From: Megamerina dolium
Taxonomy: Eukaryota; Arthropoda; Insecta; Diptera; Megamerinidae
Assembly (NCBI GenBank): GCA_963854835.1
Contig: OY978525.1
Span: forward strand, 110,807,417-110,871,416
Length of the DNA: 64,000 nt
Direction: 5' to 3'
Part shown: one piece after another, positions 33,401 to 48,500 of the stretch
Layout of the letters: each line of letters starts with the position of its first letter
How positions within the stretch are numbered: the first letter of the stretch is position 1
The notes under the pieces: model-generated
Told to the model about the DNA's origin: nothing
The model's database searches: none
The model's input: the letters and a program-made list of their open reading frames with translations, nothing else
Position numbers and translations under genes: made by a program

Positions 33401-36400
33401 GATGCCTCCAATAGACTTTGTTTGCTGCTTTTATAACCGTCAATTCAAACATTTCACATAGTAAATTCTACTCTGTTCACACTTACGAAACACATTCTAT
33501 GTGTATTTATTCAATTTACAAAAGGTTAAACCATGGCAAAAATAAATGAAAATAAATTGTTTTGCAATGCAACACATTTGATTCTAGAGAAATAGAATTA
33601 AGGATCAATATACACATGTATGGATACAGGGCCGAATGGGTATAAAAAGAAGGAGGTAGAGATTGAATTTTAATGGGTGCGATGCTTCCTTTTATAAATG
33701 CTTCCAATTAGCCTAATTTATTTTCGTAAATCAGATTTATAGTATTTCCTTATAGACGTTCCAACTGAAATTTTTTTTCAAATGATTTTTAGCTGTTGGC
33801 ATATAATTGGCAATTATTCCGACAGTGATAGATGCCGAGATAGGGCAGTCCAAATTTTGCTTCATATAATTTAATCCATCTTAATATAAATTTAAATAAT
33901 AATTTTTTTGTGTTTCATATTAATATTGCAGATGATAATTTTACCATTTATCCCAATACTGGCATTAATTGTACAAACATCGTTAATATTGCAAGAGATA
34001 CTCGAATATCGTGCCGAAGTTGCGGATATTGAAACACAGGTGAGCTCAATTTTTAAATGTCAATTATACTAATAATATTTTATTGCGGTATATGTATATA
34101 AAATAAAAAAATAAAAGCAAAAAAAAAAAAATATCAATATAAGGAGAGGGGGGTGTTGTTGTTTTATGGTAAATGAGCGATACTTTTAGAATAGAATGAT
34201 AATAAATTGTAATTACAATTTATTGTTGTAATTCAATCATATGTCAAGTACATGTCCATATATAGGACACAAACACAATTAGGCATTTCACAAAGTCTCA
34301 CATAGTTATATATTATAATTTCAACTTGAAGGAATATGTATCAACGCACTCTCATCATTGTCTCTGCTAACTAGTTCTTCAACACACACACACAGTCAGG
34401 ACCACGGCATGTAGATTTATATCAAGCTTTTGTATGGTAGAAATATTGTCAAATTTTATATCAATATGACAGTATGTCAGACCTTGTGAATCACCTAAAT
34501 ATGTGTACTAGTATAATAACACAGGCTGACAAATTTAAACCTTTTGCTTGCAATGGTGTTTATGGTACTGCTGGAACAAGTGCTGAATAGAGCCCATTGA
34601 CCGAGACAAAAATTGAAAAGGGAACGTATTCCGTCATTTTTGTTTTCTTATTTTAATAGTATACAAAATTTTTGGTTGCAAACTTATAGTAAATGTGCTA
34701 TCGAGTGACAAAGGTGGAATTTTGGAAAATGTGAAAAGCATATATTTCGAAAAAATTCTACACCGAATTTCAAAAAATGCATATCATTGGAATGGTATTT
34801 GCAGTACCTTTTCACTGATGTATAAAACTATATATAAGATTTTTATTTTTTAAATAATTTAATGAAAAATATAATATTTTTATAAAAAATATTTTTCAAC
34901 TAATTTTTGTTTTTTTTAAATACCTAATTAAATGATAAAAAAATGTAAAGGATCTTCAAGACTATACAATTTACTTTTCAATGGTATACAAAACATATTT
35001 AAAAAATATTTTTTTATATTTTTAATATATTTTTTTTATATGTATACTCAGTTACACTTTTTAGTGACCATCAATACAATACATACTTACTTTTTATAAA
35101 CATTTTCATGTATTTCATTTACACATTCCTACATTCATACGCTTCTTCCGTGGAGATATACCGAACAACCGAGGTGTACAAGCTTAAATTCGCTCTTTGC
35201 TCGTAGATGGCGTTAGTGAGCATATTAGGCTATTATCGACTGTGCATCCTTTTTTTTATGGATTCGACATCTGTTTACATCAATTAGTAAACATCATCAG
35301 TGATTTCATACAACAACATACATTTTTTCTCGTATAAACATGTCTAGTTTCGTGCCAGAAAAAGAGCATATGCGGGAAGCTCTACTTTTTTGCTTCAATT
35401 TGAAGAAATCTGCTGCTGAGTCACATTGAATGCTTGTGGAGACAGAGCGCTATGGGAAACCACTTGCAGAGACTGGTTTCGTCGGTTCAAAAAAGGCCAT
35501 TTTGATTTGAGTGACAGGAAACGTGAAAATAGACCCAGAAAAGTTGAGGACCATGATTTGCAGACTCTTTTGGATGAGGACGACACCCAATCGTAAAAAA
35601 TGTTTGCCGAACAGTTTGGTGTTACTCAACAAGCCATTTCCATACGTTTACGAGCCATGGGGAAGGTTCAAAAATTTGGAAAATGGGTACCCCATGAATT
35701 GAACGATTGGCAGATGGAGCGACGCCAAAACACATGCGAAATCTTGCTTGCTAGAAAAAAAAAGAAAGTCGTTCCTGGATCTTGTGGTGACTTGCGATGA
35801 AAAGTGGATATACTTTGGGAATCCTAAACGAAAAAAATTGTGGGTCGATCCCGGCCAACCAGTAACTTCTTCTCCAAGACCAAATCGCTTTGGACGCAAG
35901 ACGATGCTGTGCGTTTGGTGAGATCAGCAGGGTGTCATCTACTATGAGCTGTTGAAACCTGGTGAAACTATCAATGCTCACCGCTACCACCAACAACTAG
36001 TGATATTGCGTCGTGCTTTGGGTGAAAAAATGCCTGGTTATGAACAAAGACATGAGAATCCTAAACGAAAAAAATCGTGGGTCGATCCCGGCCAACCAGT
36101 AACTTCTTCTCCAAGACCAAATCGCTTTGGACGCAAGACGATGCTGTGCGTTTGGTGGGATCAGCAGGGTGTCATCTACTATGAGCTGTTGAAACCTGGT
36201 GAAACTGTCAATGCTCACCGCTACCACCAACAACTAGTGATATTGCGCCGTGCTTTTGGGTGAAAAAAGGCCTGGTTATGAACAAAGACATGAGAAGATG
36301 TCGTTGTCTCCACGACAACGTTCCATCGCACACGTCAAAACTGGTCCAAAACTACTTGAACACACTCAATTGGCAGGTGCTACCTCATCCCGCTTATTCA

Positions 36401-39400
36401 TCAGACCTCGCCCCTTCTGACTATCACCTGTTTTTGTCGATGGATCACGCGCTCGCCGAACAGCACTTCGATTCGTATGAAGACGTCGAAAAATGGCTTG
36501 ACGAGTGCCTTGCCTCGAAAAATGAGAAATTCTTTTGGCATGGTATACACAAATTGCCCGAAAGATGGGAAGAATGTATAGCTAGTGAGGACAATTACTT
36601 TGAAAAAAGTGTTTTTTTTTTAACCAAAAAACAGCGGATTTAAGCTTGTGCGCCTGGTATTTCATACATTTCTGTTTCTGATTTTTTTCTTTTGGAAAGA
36701 AAGATCAAATGTTACACAGTGTAATTATTCCAATAGCAATATCAATGTATGTAAACAACAAGTGTGAGCAAGAACTGTTAATATTTACAAAAGGACGATA
36801 CTCATTTTACAATGGCACACACTTGAAAGTACATATACTGGTTATTTTTGTGGTACAAACATTCATACATATGTATGTATGTATGTGTGTGTGTGGTAGT
36901 TAAAAGTAAGTAGTTAAAGGTATTAAAGGGTGAAGACTAAAGTTCGAAGAATTGTGCAAATTAATTGTAAACATACTCGTACATATGTGTGCATATGTGA
37001 TAAAGAAAAATTAAAACGGGGGAAAGGCCAACTTCACAAGTGTGTGTAATTAAAACAATTAGAACAATTAAATTGACCTCTCATTCTCTGTGCTACACAC
37101 ACACACACACACACACACTCATTCTTAGTTATTTAGAATTGTACTTATTTGCCATATATAATATATTTATTTAGTGAGTGACACACAATCATTATTACCA
37201 ATACCAATTATGCCATATATTTCATATTTCATTTTCTGTTTTTTTTTTTTTTTCAAATACAAGTATAACTATCTACTATCTATCATTCTATCTATGGTTC
37301 TGATCCTTGCTTCAATAAACGTTTGTTACACTCACATTCCAATACTCGCATAATATAAAGTGGTAAATGCCACATCCATCATTTTATGAATACAATTCAA
37401 AGACATTTCATGGAATTGCATAAAAATGTTCATTCATCCAACAATCCATCCATACATCCATCCAACTATGTATGTGTAAATGCTTGCACTTGAACTACAA
37501 AATGATTATGCAATGCACATGTTCATATCATTCTATATAATACACAAATAATGGTCATCATATCTTGCTTATGCATACTCGTACATACACTACCCTGCAA
37601 AAGTTTGGGTAAATTTAAAAAATTACACAATGATTTTGTAAGGACCGTTTTATTGAATATGTTTCTAGGAAATAATATAATTCTCATGATTTTTGACATG
37701 TTTGACTTATTATTGTTGTGTTTTATTTGATTACAATATGGAAAATTTTGGAAATCTTAAAATTGAAGTAGTTTCAAATTGTTTAATTTGTAGTGCGATC
37801 AATTTGTAATCAATTTTAAAATATTTCAAAATGTGCGCCAATGTTGTCTTACGTAGTTTGCCACTACAAGTCAAATTCATAACGGTTTATTTTGACAATT
37901 TATCGTTTGTGTGCATAATGTTCAGCTCAATATGGTTTTTATTATAATTACTGATGTCAAAACGTAATCTAATCCATCAAAATGGCAAAAACCAATCAGA
38001 TATTAAAAGAAAAACCAACTAAAATTGTTAATTTGCACAAAATTCGGTCATTCAATGATAAAAATTGCACAAATTGTGGGTGTTCCATCAAATGAAGTTC
38101 ATACAACCTTGACAACATACACTGAAACGAACTGATTTGATCTGATTTGACCAGAACAAACTCTGGCAAACCCAGAAAACAAACCAAACAGTATGATTTC
38201 CGATTCAAAACTGTGCCAGATATACGAGCCGAGATAAAATAAAACCTTATCGAATCCAATCTCCGATACTTCGGTTGCATGTTGCCGGTTTATATGGTTG
38301 AATCACTGCCAAACAACCATTATTGCGTCCTAAAATGTTCAAAAAATGACTCAAATGGACAAAAGAATTTGCCAGTTGATCGATGGATCAATGGTAACAG
38401 ATGCTATGGAGCGATGAATCCAAATTCGAATTTTTCGGGAACAAAAGGCGAATGTTCTGTCCTAAAAATCACACGAATGATATCAATCTGGATATGTTAA
38501 GCCTACAGTCAAATTTGAACGTGACAGTCTGGGCTTATTTTTCCTATCGTGGTATAGGCAATTTGGTGAAAATCGATGGTATAGTGCGGAAGGAACAATA
38601 TCACCGAATACTTCAGAACAACGTTATTCCATTTGATTGGTGAGGGGTTCGTGTTTCAACAAGACAATGATCCTGAACAACATTCGAACACAAACTACAT
38701 TAAATTTAAAGTAGACAACGACACTCTTCAATTCATGGAATGGTCACCCTAATCGCCCGACGCGCATCCCATTGAATTATTATGACATGAGCTTGACAGA
38801 GAGGTTCAAAACAGTGAATCTCACTTGTGGGAATGTTTAAAGAATGCTTGGGAACAACTCCAACCCACTTGACTCTAAAAATTGGTGGAAAGAATGCGCA
38901 AAGTTTGTCCGGCCATCATAAAATCGAATCAAATTGATTAGAAACGTCTCATTTGATATATATAATTTTTTTTTTAACAAAAAAAAAAAAAAAACCAAAT
39001 ATTTTGATAAAAAAAAGCAATCAGATATCATTTATAAAATGTTCTCGTCGAAAAAATATAACGAAAAATACAAAATATGTGTCATTTCTGAAAGTCACCC
39101 AAACTTTTGCAGGGTTGTGTATGTATATACTAAGTATATAGTATATGCACGTAAGTACACTGAGAAAAATGATTGATAAAATGTGATACGATGTATTGAA
39201 GATATTTTAATAAAGAAGGATTCATTCGCCATTCGTCTTCACTTTAGGTACATCTACTATCGGTCTATATGTATGGTTCATGGATTTCTGGCGATGTATT
39301 TCACTGTATAGTAAATAGATTATAAAATTATGATATATGTACGATTACTTTATACGAGTATTGTAAAATAAAATTTTATTGCATCTGCTATATATACATC

Positions 39401-39479
39401 ACGTCCAGTATTATGCTTATTTAAATGAAATTAAAGATGATGTTCTCATAAGCATAAGCTATATAAATTGTTAACATCA

Positions 39480-39549
<70 letters not shown>

Positions 39550-42500
39550 CATCTATGACCTGATTTATAATTAATATCATATTTCTATTTGTTGTTGTTG
39601 TTGTTGTTGTTGTATTTTTGTTGATAACACCATTGATTCAACAATTCGATTACATAGACTCTATCTACATTCATTTGCAATAGCTAAGATTTTAAGACTT
39701 GTACATCTATCTATATGAATATAGCTAAAGTAACACTCTCTATATATTAATATAAGGATATTTTATAAATTATAAAAATGCATTCAGTTGTAAATAATTG
39801 CTTTCATTACACAAATGCATTCACACTATGAGTAAAACTATATAAAAGGTGTAGTAAAAAGAAATCCATTATTTTTCCAATAGATGGCTTTAGTAATCTG
39901 TATCTCGCGTTGTATAAGTGCGATCGGGTTACGCTAGATGGCGTTAGAAAGATAGGATTTTATACTAAGTAAACTTTTCAGGCAGTTTTGTGATTGCTTG
40001 ATTCAGTATTGTTTGAGCACGCGTCAAAGATGGACACCACTAAAGAGAAAATATACCATAATTTAAAGTTTTTCTTCGATAAAGGCGAAAACGCAAGCCA
40101 GACGGCTGAAAATGTTAATAGTGTTTATAGTCCTCCTGATACTGTAACAGTCAATGATGTGCAATTTTGGTTTCGTCGATTCCGTTCCGATAATTTTGAT
40201 GCCAAATATGCACCACGCTCTGGAAGGCCAATTGTCGAAATATCGATAAAATAATGGAAATCGTCGAGTCTGACCGTCATTTAAGCCTTATGTAAGTCTA
40301 TTGCCCAGGAGCCAAACATTGCACAACAAATCGTTTGGAACCATTTAAATAAGGCTGGATACAAAAAGAAGCTCGATGTATGCGTGCCACACGAGTTAAC
40401 GCAAAAAAACCTCATGGACCGAATATCCATCTGCAAATCGCTGCTGAATCGCAACAAAATCGATCCATTTCTGAAGCGGATGGTTACTGGTGATGAAAAG
40501 TGGGTCACTTACGACAACGTCAAGCGAAAACGGTCGTGGTCGAATTTGCGGTGAGCCGGCGCAAACGGTGTCCAAGCCAGGATTGACGGTCAAGAAGGTT
40601 TTGCTATGTGTTTGGTGGGATTGGCAGGGAATCATCTACTATGAGCTGCTTCCCTACGGCCAAACTCTTAATTCGGACCTGTACTATTAACAATTGGACC
40701 GTCTGAAGGAAGCAATCGCTCAGAAGCGACATTGTGTTCCATCAGAAAAACGCCAGGCCACACACATCGATAGTGACTCGCCAGAAGCTCCGGGAGCTTG
40801 GTTGGGAGGTTCTTATGCATCCACCTTCTAGTCCGGACCTGGCACCAAGTGATTACTACCTGTTCCTGTCTATGGCAAATGATTTTGCTGGTAAAAAATT
40901 CGCATCAAGAGAAGCTTGCGAAAATCGAATGTCCCAGTTTTATGAAATTACCTTCAACAAGTATCGGAAGAAACGGTGCATATTTGACCTTAATCGGATA
41001 ATTCTAATTATGCTAAATAAAACCTTCAATTTAATGCAAACATAATGGAATACTTTTGACTAGACCTTATACTTTAGCTTGCATGCACTTACATAGAGTA
41101 TCATCCTGATGGAAGATTGCTACAATTTTTATATAAAATATTCATAATATGCAAATATATTCATTTACTTATTATTGATTATTATTTAATAGGTAACCAT
41201 AGCCACGGACTTGGGTAAAGTTGTAACACGCCTACAATTGGAACGTGCCGAGGTAGCATTTTATATATTTACAAATGGCAGTAAAGTTCGGTAAGTTCAG
41301 AAAAGATATAAAAAAAAACATCTTAAAAAAAAATATATAATATAAAATAACTTAAATATTATAAAAAAAAAGCACATACGTATATATAATGTTCATTAGG
41401 AATGTTTATTGTAATTAAAAAGTGTATATAAACATAAAACACATACTATGTATCACATGCACTGACAATTATTTCATATTATATTACATACATTTATTTG
41501 AACGTGTATTGCGTATTTAATGAGTTTTCCAAATCAATGAATTTCAGTTCAAATTTAACACAACGTTTCGCCGTCACCGATCACGCATTAAATAATATGA
41601 CTACATGGAGTGAGGTCAGTGTACCAACATCACCAGATAATGATGATGATGTTGAGGTTATGTTAAATCGTACCGAATTTCAAAATCGTCTAAATGATTT
41701 TAGGTAAACCAAAAATCAAACATTTACCATTCCATACAATAATTAAAGTTTGCATATCACCCAAATTTGTATTATAAAATCACATCACCCCCAAAAAAAA
41801 GGAGACATACAATCAATTTATACTAGGAAATCTTATTAATATGCAAATTTAATTATAATAAAACACCCACAAATCGCCAAATATATTGTATAAGTTAATT
41901 TAATATTATTTTATTTATATTCACATTACCAAATACCTACCTATCCAACATTTTTAGAGATAGAGTACGTTCCGAGCCGGAGGATAGTTCAATTACGGAT
42001 GTCATGAATTGGTATACATCAATAAATCGTGGTTTACTCTATCATTTATCGGAGGAAATTAAGGAGACAAATAATAGTGGTGTTTGGCGGTGAGTAAAAT
42101 TTAATTAAAATCGGTAGACACACACATGATATAAAAGTGAAGCACTGCAATCTAAATAATGTTTTGAGTGAAATAACCCAATGAGGGCATAATAATAGGT
42201 CTCTTTTTTGTACTTTTCCAGTAAAAATTATCCAACAAAGAAATTTCCTAGAAATTGACACCATTCGCTCGCATAGAGAAAAATATACGAAAAAGTATGA
42301 GAACGCAAAATCAGTAAAAATCTGCAAGTTTCACCAACAGCTGATATTCCACTAAGTAAATTGCAATTGTTCGTTTTTTTGCGATCAGCTGATTTTTACA
42401 AGTACAAATTTATACAGTAAAAATTTGCAAGTTCCTCTTAAACTGATTTAAACTCATTTTGCTCTCTCAATTTCCCATACTTTGCAAGTTTTTGGAGTAC

Positions 42501-45500
42501 TAGAGCGCAAAAACTGGGATAGTTTGTAATAACTTTTGATAACTTGGAATACGAGAACACTCCTAATGTCTGCTATTCTGATGAAAGATAGAACATTCTT
42601 TGCTGAAGGAAGGGTTAAGGAATGAAATGAAATGAAATGAAGTCTGTGCCATGTTTTGAGTCGATTGAAGCTATAAAAGCAAATTTACAGAAGGAACTAA
42701 AAACCATTCGAGAATCTGCCACTTCTAGATATGCTTCTAGATTCTACTGGGTGTTTTTTTAGAGTGTAGCACTTTTAAATTTGGAAAGAAAAATACAAAA
42801 TGGAATATTCTAAACTAAAAATTGGCTTTATTGGAAGTATAATTTTATGCAATTAGTGTTTGAATATGATTTCGTGGATATGGACACCTCGGCTAGCTCA
42901 AACGTGGCGTAATGTGGAAAGTCAATTTTCTGTTAGTTTTTCAAGCATTTTGTGGCAAATCACGTCAATAAATTGCTCAAGTTCGCTTGTAATTCATCCA
43001 AAGTTGCTGGTTTCTCAGCATAAACTAGCCCTTTTACATATCCCCACAAAAGTAGTCCAGAGGTGTTAAATCGCAAGATCTTGCATGACAGGTTCACAGT
43101 TCCATATCAAGAGATTATGTTGTCGCCAAATATTTTCATCAATAAATCGATATTTATGTTCGATGTTTGACATGTAGCGGCATCTTGCTGGAACCACATC
43201 TCTTCCACTTTCATACCACGCCATTGGAGAATCAAATAATCAGTTATCGTGGCTCTGTAACGATCGGCATTTGACGGTTACAATGTTGCCTGCCGCATTT
43301 TTTAAGAAGTATGAACCAAACAGTAAGTCTTCGAATTTCTTGTGGATTGTCCTCACTCCAAATCCGACAATTTCGCATGTTCACATATCCATTGAGCCAA
43401 TTTTGCGATAAAGCAAAGGGGTCAACTACCAGTTTATATTCAGTCCATTCAAACAAACGATGATATTGATGATCTTGCGGCTTCAATGCTTCCACTGGCT
43501 GGTTCTTATAGGGACGTAAACCAAGTTCCTTTCGCAAAATTTTCCATAAAATGGATGGACACAACTCCAATTACTGCACATGGTGCCGAATTGACTCATT
43601 TGGGTTCTCCTCTACACTACGCTCAACAACAGCAATTTTTTCCTCCGTACGCACTGTTCTTCGTCTTGATGGATGAGCGACATTGAAATCTTTGCACGTT
43701 TCGATGAATAAATTGTCGATTTGGGACATTAAGTCGATCATAAAATGGCTGTAGGGATCTTCGAGTTTGAATGAAAGAACCACGATTTTCGTAATAAAAT
43801 TGCAATATTTGCACTCATTATTGCGGTGTCAATATTTCCACGATGAAATTGCAAACTTTACTGAGTACAAATGACTTTTTGGATTATCAGATTTGTTTTG
43901 TTTTTCAATTGACGATCACAATTCCGACTATCCACAATAATTACATATAATTTTCTTTATATTCAGCATTTGTGTAAAATTTATTTAATAAATAATTCTA
44001 TTGTATGTATTTGTAATTGAATTTATTTCACAGTTATTTAGTTGGCTTTAAAAATCTCTTAAAAAGTATTGAATGTCAAAATATTGCATCCTCTTTTGGT
44101 ATTAAATATTATGGACGTGGCTATTTGGGCTCGGATGCCTTTGTCTCGTATATACGTTATGAATTTTTAGCACGAGAACTATTAAATTCCACATTAAATT
44201 ATGTACCATTTTTGCGGCCAATGTATATGAATATTACCAGTACAAAGCGATATAAGAAAATGAAATTAATGTAAGTACTACAAATTTTTATACGTCTGCA
44301 TGTATTCATATGATGAGGATAGTATGATACAATGAGAAAATAATGCAATGTGTTTATACTATTTTTTTTAGGAATACAATTATCTTGAAAAATGTACGTA
44401 ATAGTTCTAACGAACGCAATGCCATCGAATATTATGATTCGATGCATAATTTCACAGATGATTTAAGAATATTGCAAAAAGCATTACGTTTCAAAATTAA
44501 GTAAGCATAAATGTGAATCTTGTTTATTATAGTATGTAATATTATTTACTGTTTGTTCTATTAAATATAATTTTTTTTTTTTAGAGAATATGTTGATATA
44601 ACATTGCGTGAGGCTGCCAAAAATGAAGCAATTGGTATTGCCATTCTAGTTGTTGTACTTTGTGTCTCACCAATTATAATTATTTTAGTTAAAAATGCCG
44701 CAGCTACTATACAAGCAAGTATATTTTACCATATATTAGTGATAAAATAATCAAAATCATATTAGCTTCCAGATTACATAGTTTAACTCAAGGTTTATTC
44801 AACAGGGTGCTATCATTTCGAAGACAATTGCAAATCATACAAATAGTAACACTCAATTATTTTGACAATTTTACGTATACGTATTATACGTATTAAAGAG
44901 CTGCGAGAATGTATTTGATTTTCGAATTATTCTCTTTACTCTCAAAACATGTACAATATTTGCAAAGCATATCTAAATAGAATGAGAATGAGTGAGTGTA
45001 AAATATTAGGCAAATAGAACACTTTACTCATTTCTTGTACAAGAAATATTCAATACATTCGTTTTTTCTCTTCAAATAAACAAATGTTTGAGAGACACTA
45101 CGAGAGTTTACGTCCATTTACAAATGTTGAGCTTCAACTCATCCTATGAAAACGAAACATACACTCCATTCCATTCTATTAGAGAGAGAGAGAGAGAGAG
45201 AGAGAATGAATGAGAGATTTTATTCTAATATCAATAGAGTGTTTTGAACATGCAAACGAATAAATTCCTGCAGCACTCTAATATGGAAATAAAGAGCCAA
45301 GACTGTGTGCTGTAGTACTACCACCTTGTTGAATATGTCTTGGAATATACAATACAATTATTGTACATTTATTTATCTACATATGTAAAGATTTAAAATA
45401 AATTGTATATCAATTATTGATATCATTCTTGTAGATGTATGCAATGAATCTGGCGCAAAAGGCTAAAGAATTGAAACGTGAAAAACGTAAAAGTGATTCA

Positions 45501-48500
45501 TTGTTATTTCAAATGTTACCACCAAGTGTTGCCATGCAATTGAAACAAACACAACAGGTAAGTGAACTCACAAATGATATTTATACATACAAATATTAAA
45601 TGGGCGGTCCTAGAACTACCCGACCTAACAAAGAAAATACAACAAATTTGGGAAAAATGTTTCTTTATTTCTCAATATAATCTCCTTTAGCTCTATATAT
45701 TGTATATATGTATGGTACATCCATATCCAATAATTCAGCTTCATGTATTTCAAAATCAATAATAATAGGAAGTAAAATATCCAATATTTGTTGTCTGAGT
45801 TATTATAGTCTTCAATAAAATTCTTCGTTTTTTGTTTTTGTTCCTGAAATACATAACATACATGTGGTTGCAGTTGCCACGTGCTATATTTTTTTAGCAT
45901 TATGTACTCATGTTTGATATGATGTGTGATATGATTGTGAAAAATTAATAGGTAATATTCAAAATGTGTAGTGTTAGGCATGTCTATGAATAAAATTTCA
46001 ATTGCCACTTACCTACATATATATAAATATATTCGAATGGATCAAATTATATATATATCGACTTGGCTTAGTATATAATTTAGGTTCATTTTAATAAAAA
46101 AAAAAATGAAATGGACCAAATTATTTGGGAAAGAAATCTATATCTTTTTCTAATTTATCAGACCTATCAGAATCAGATCTATGGTTTCTTTGTCGAATAT
46201 TCGTTCATCGACCCCAATTCACCCTAATGTATGTATATGTATATATTCAATATATACCAATAAGGGAGAAGGGAGAAAATGTAAAAGGAATGCCATTGAA
46301 GTGAGTAAAGTAAGGAGAAGCATAATAATGTGAAATATGTAAAAGAAAGTTGTGTAGATGTAAAGCAATAGTATAGGCAATAGTATGGGCAAAGAATAAA
46401 TAGACATATTTAATTGGTTTCAATTTTTTTTTTTAAAGATCTTTGCATATGTAATGGACTATTTCCGTATTTCCGTAGAATAATACAATTATTTAATTTT
46501 GGAAATAATAAAATTGGTCCTTGAATTGGTTTCTGGTTTTATGCCTTTGTTTAAGTAATAAAATTTATTTATATATTATTACAAAGTATTGTTCATCGTT
46601 AGCTACGACTTTTTTCCCATCTTTCTGGCATCATATGGATTTCGCGTCGAAAGAAGTTGACATGTTTTGCGGTAGCAATGTCCGGGCTGTACGGCGGTTG
46701 CGGTATGACTGCCCATTTAAGCATGCCTAAGCATGTTTGAACGACTTCAGCAACATGTGGACGAGCATTGTCATGTAGCGAAATTACTTTGTCGTGTCTT
46801 TCGAGGTTTTGTGGCCATTTTTCCTTCAATGCTCGGCTCAAATTCATCAATTGTGCTCGATAAAGGTCACCGGTGATGGTTTCATTCAGTTTTAGTCGCT
46901 CATAATAAACAACATCGAGCTGGTCTCGCCAAATACAGAGCAGAAGCTTGTCACCATGAATATTTCGCATTTCCCTTCCTCTTGATTGTTGACCAGGCAT
47001 AACGCATGATTTGTTTGCTTTGGGTTATCATAATAAATTCATTTTTCATCACTAGTGATGATACGATGCAAAAAAAATACTTTTCTTTTGTGCCATTGAA
47101 GCAATTATTCACATGTGAAAAATCGGCCTTCAACATCTCTCGGCTTCAGTTCGTATGGGACACAATTTCCTTGTTTTTGAATTATTCCCATGGCTTGTAA
47201 ATGATTGAAAGCGTTTGATTTGTCAACCACTAATGATGTTGTCGATTCTTTAAGCATTTGACATTAATTTCCGTCCAATAAAGCCGTCAATTCATCATCT
47301 TCAAACATTTTTGGTTGCACCGAGCGCTCTTTGTCTTCTATGTCGAAATCATCATTTTTAAAATAATGGAACAATTACTTACACATTTTAATCAATATAC
47401 ATTGTTCCTTGTTAGTTTCCAACAGCAATCGATGGCTTTCAGTGGCACTTTTCATTGAATTAACCATAAAAAGCAAAACTTCCCGCAAAAGTTGTTCTTT
47501 TGTTGGCTCAAAGGTCGACATGTTTGAAGCTCAATAAAAATTGGTTGTTAAGACTTTTAACAAATGACAGATACTGAAAAAGAAAACCTAATAATGGCGC
47601 TTTAAAATGAATAAAGTTACAGTATGGACCGATACCAAATGTACAAGTTACGCCATCCAACGAATATTTCTTAATACTAATTCAAGGCCCAATATCACGC
47701 TATCAAATTGAAGAGAATAAAGTCGTACACTCAAAATCAACGCTTTTATTCATATTTTTCTAAAGTGAAAATTCATGTTAATTTCATTTTTATAATCAAT
47801 TAAGATTTAAAACATTATTGAGTCGACCAACTGGTTAATCATAAAATTAAAATCATTACATTATTGTAATGAAAATCTGAAAAATTCTTCATAATAATTT
47901 TTAAATGAAATCAATTTTCGTTTTGTTCAACATTTCTATTTAAACAATTATTGTAGGTACCTGCTGAATTATATGAAGCAGCTACTATTTACTTTAGCGA
48001 TATTGTTGGCTTCACTGAATTTGCTGCACAATGCACACCATTAGAGGTAAGTACATCGAAGTGATATCGTTCTTGAAACTCTTTTACAAAATTATGAAAT
48101 ATGCAATATTATATTTTTTTTGACTTTATAAGGTGGTGACATTTTTAAATTCAATTTATCGTGGTTTTGATGAACGTATCGAATGTTATGATGTCTATAA
48201 GGTGGAAACAATTGGTGATTCATATATGGTGGCATCAGGATTACCAGTACAAAATGGTAGGAAATATAATAATGATTTATTTTTATTATTTCATATATTT
48301 CAATTTTGATGGTACATTTCTTATGTGATTATCAAAAATATATGAACGTTTTCAAAATTATTGTGAGTTCCAAAGGTATAAAAGGTTTTTTTGTGATACT
48401 ACTAACTACCGAACCACAACTGAGTAGAACCGAATAGAAGATAATTTTTTTTTGTAATACTACTAGCACACTGAATATGTTTAACCTTAAAAAATTTGTA

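Noticed and set aside
39482..39545. Replication origin or matrix-attachment site at the long (AT)n tract
   Set aside because: A simple dinucleotide tract alone does not support either role.
45625..46008. 127-codon minus-strand frame as a gene
   Set aside because: Composition follows the local A/T content, no domain, and it lies inside a cyclase intron.
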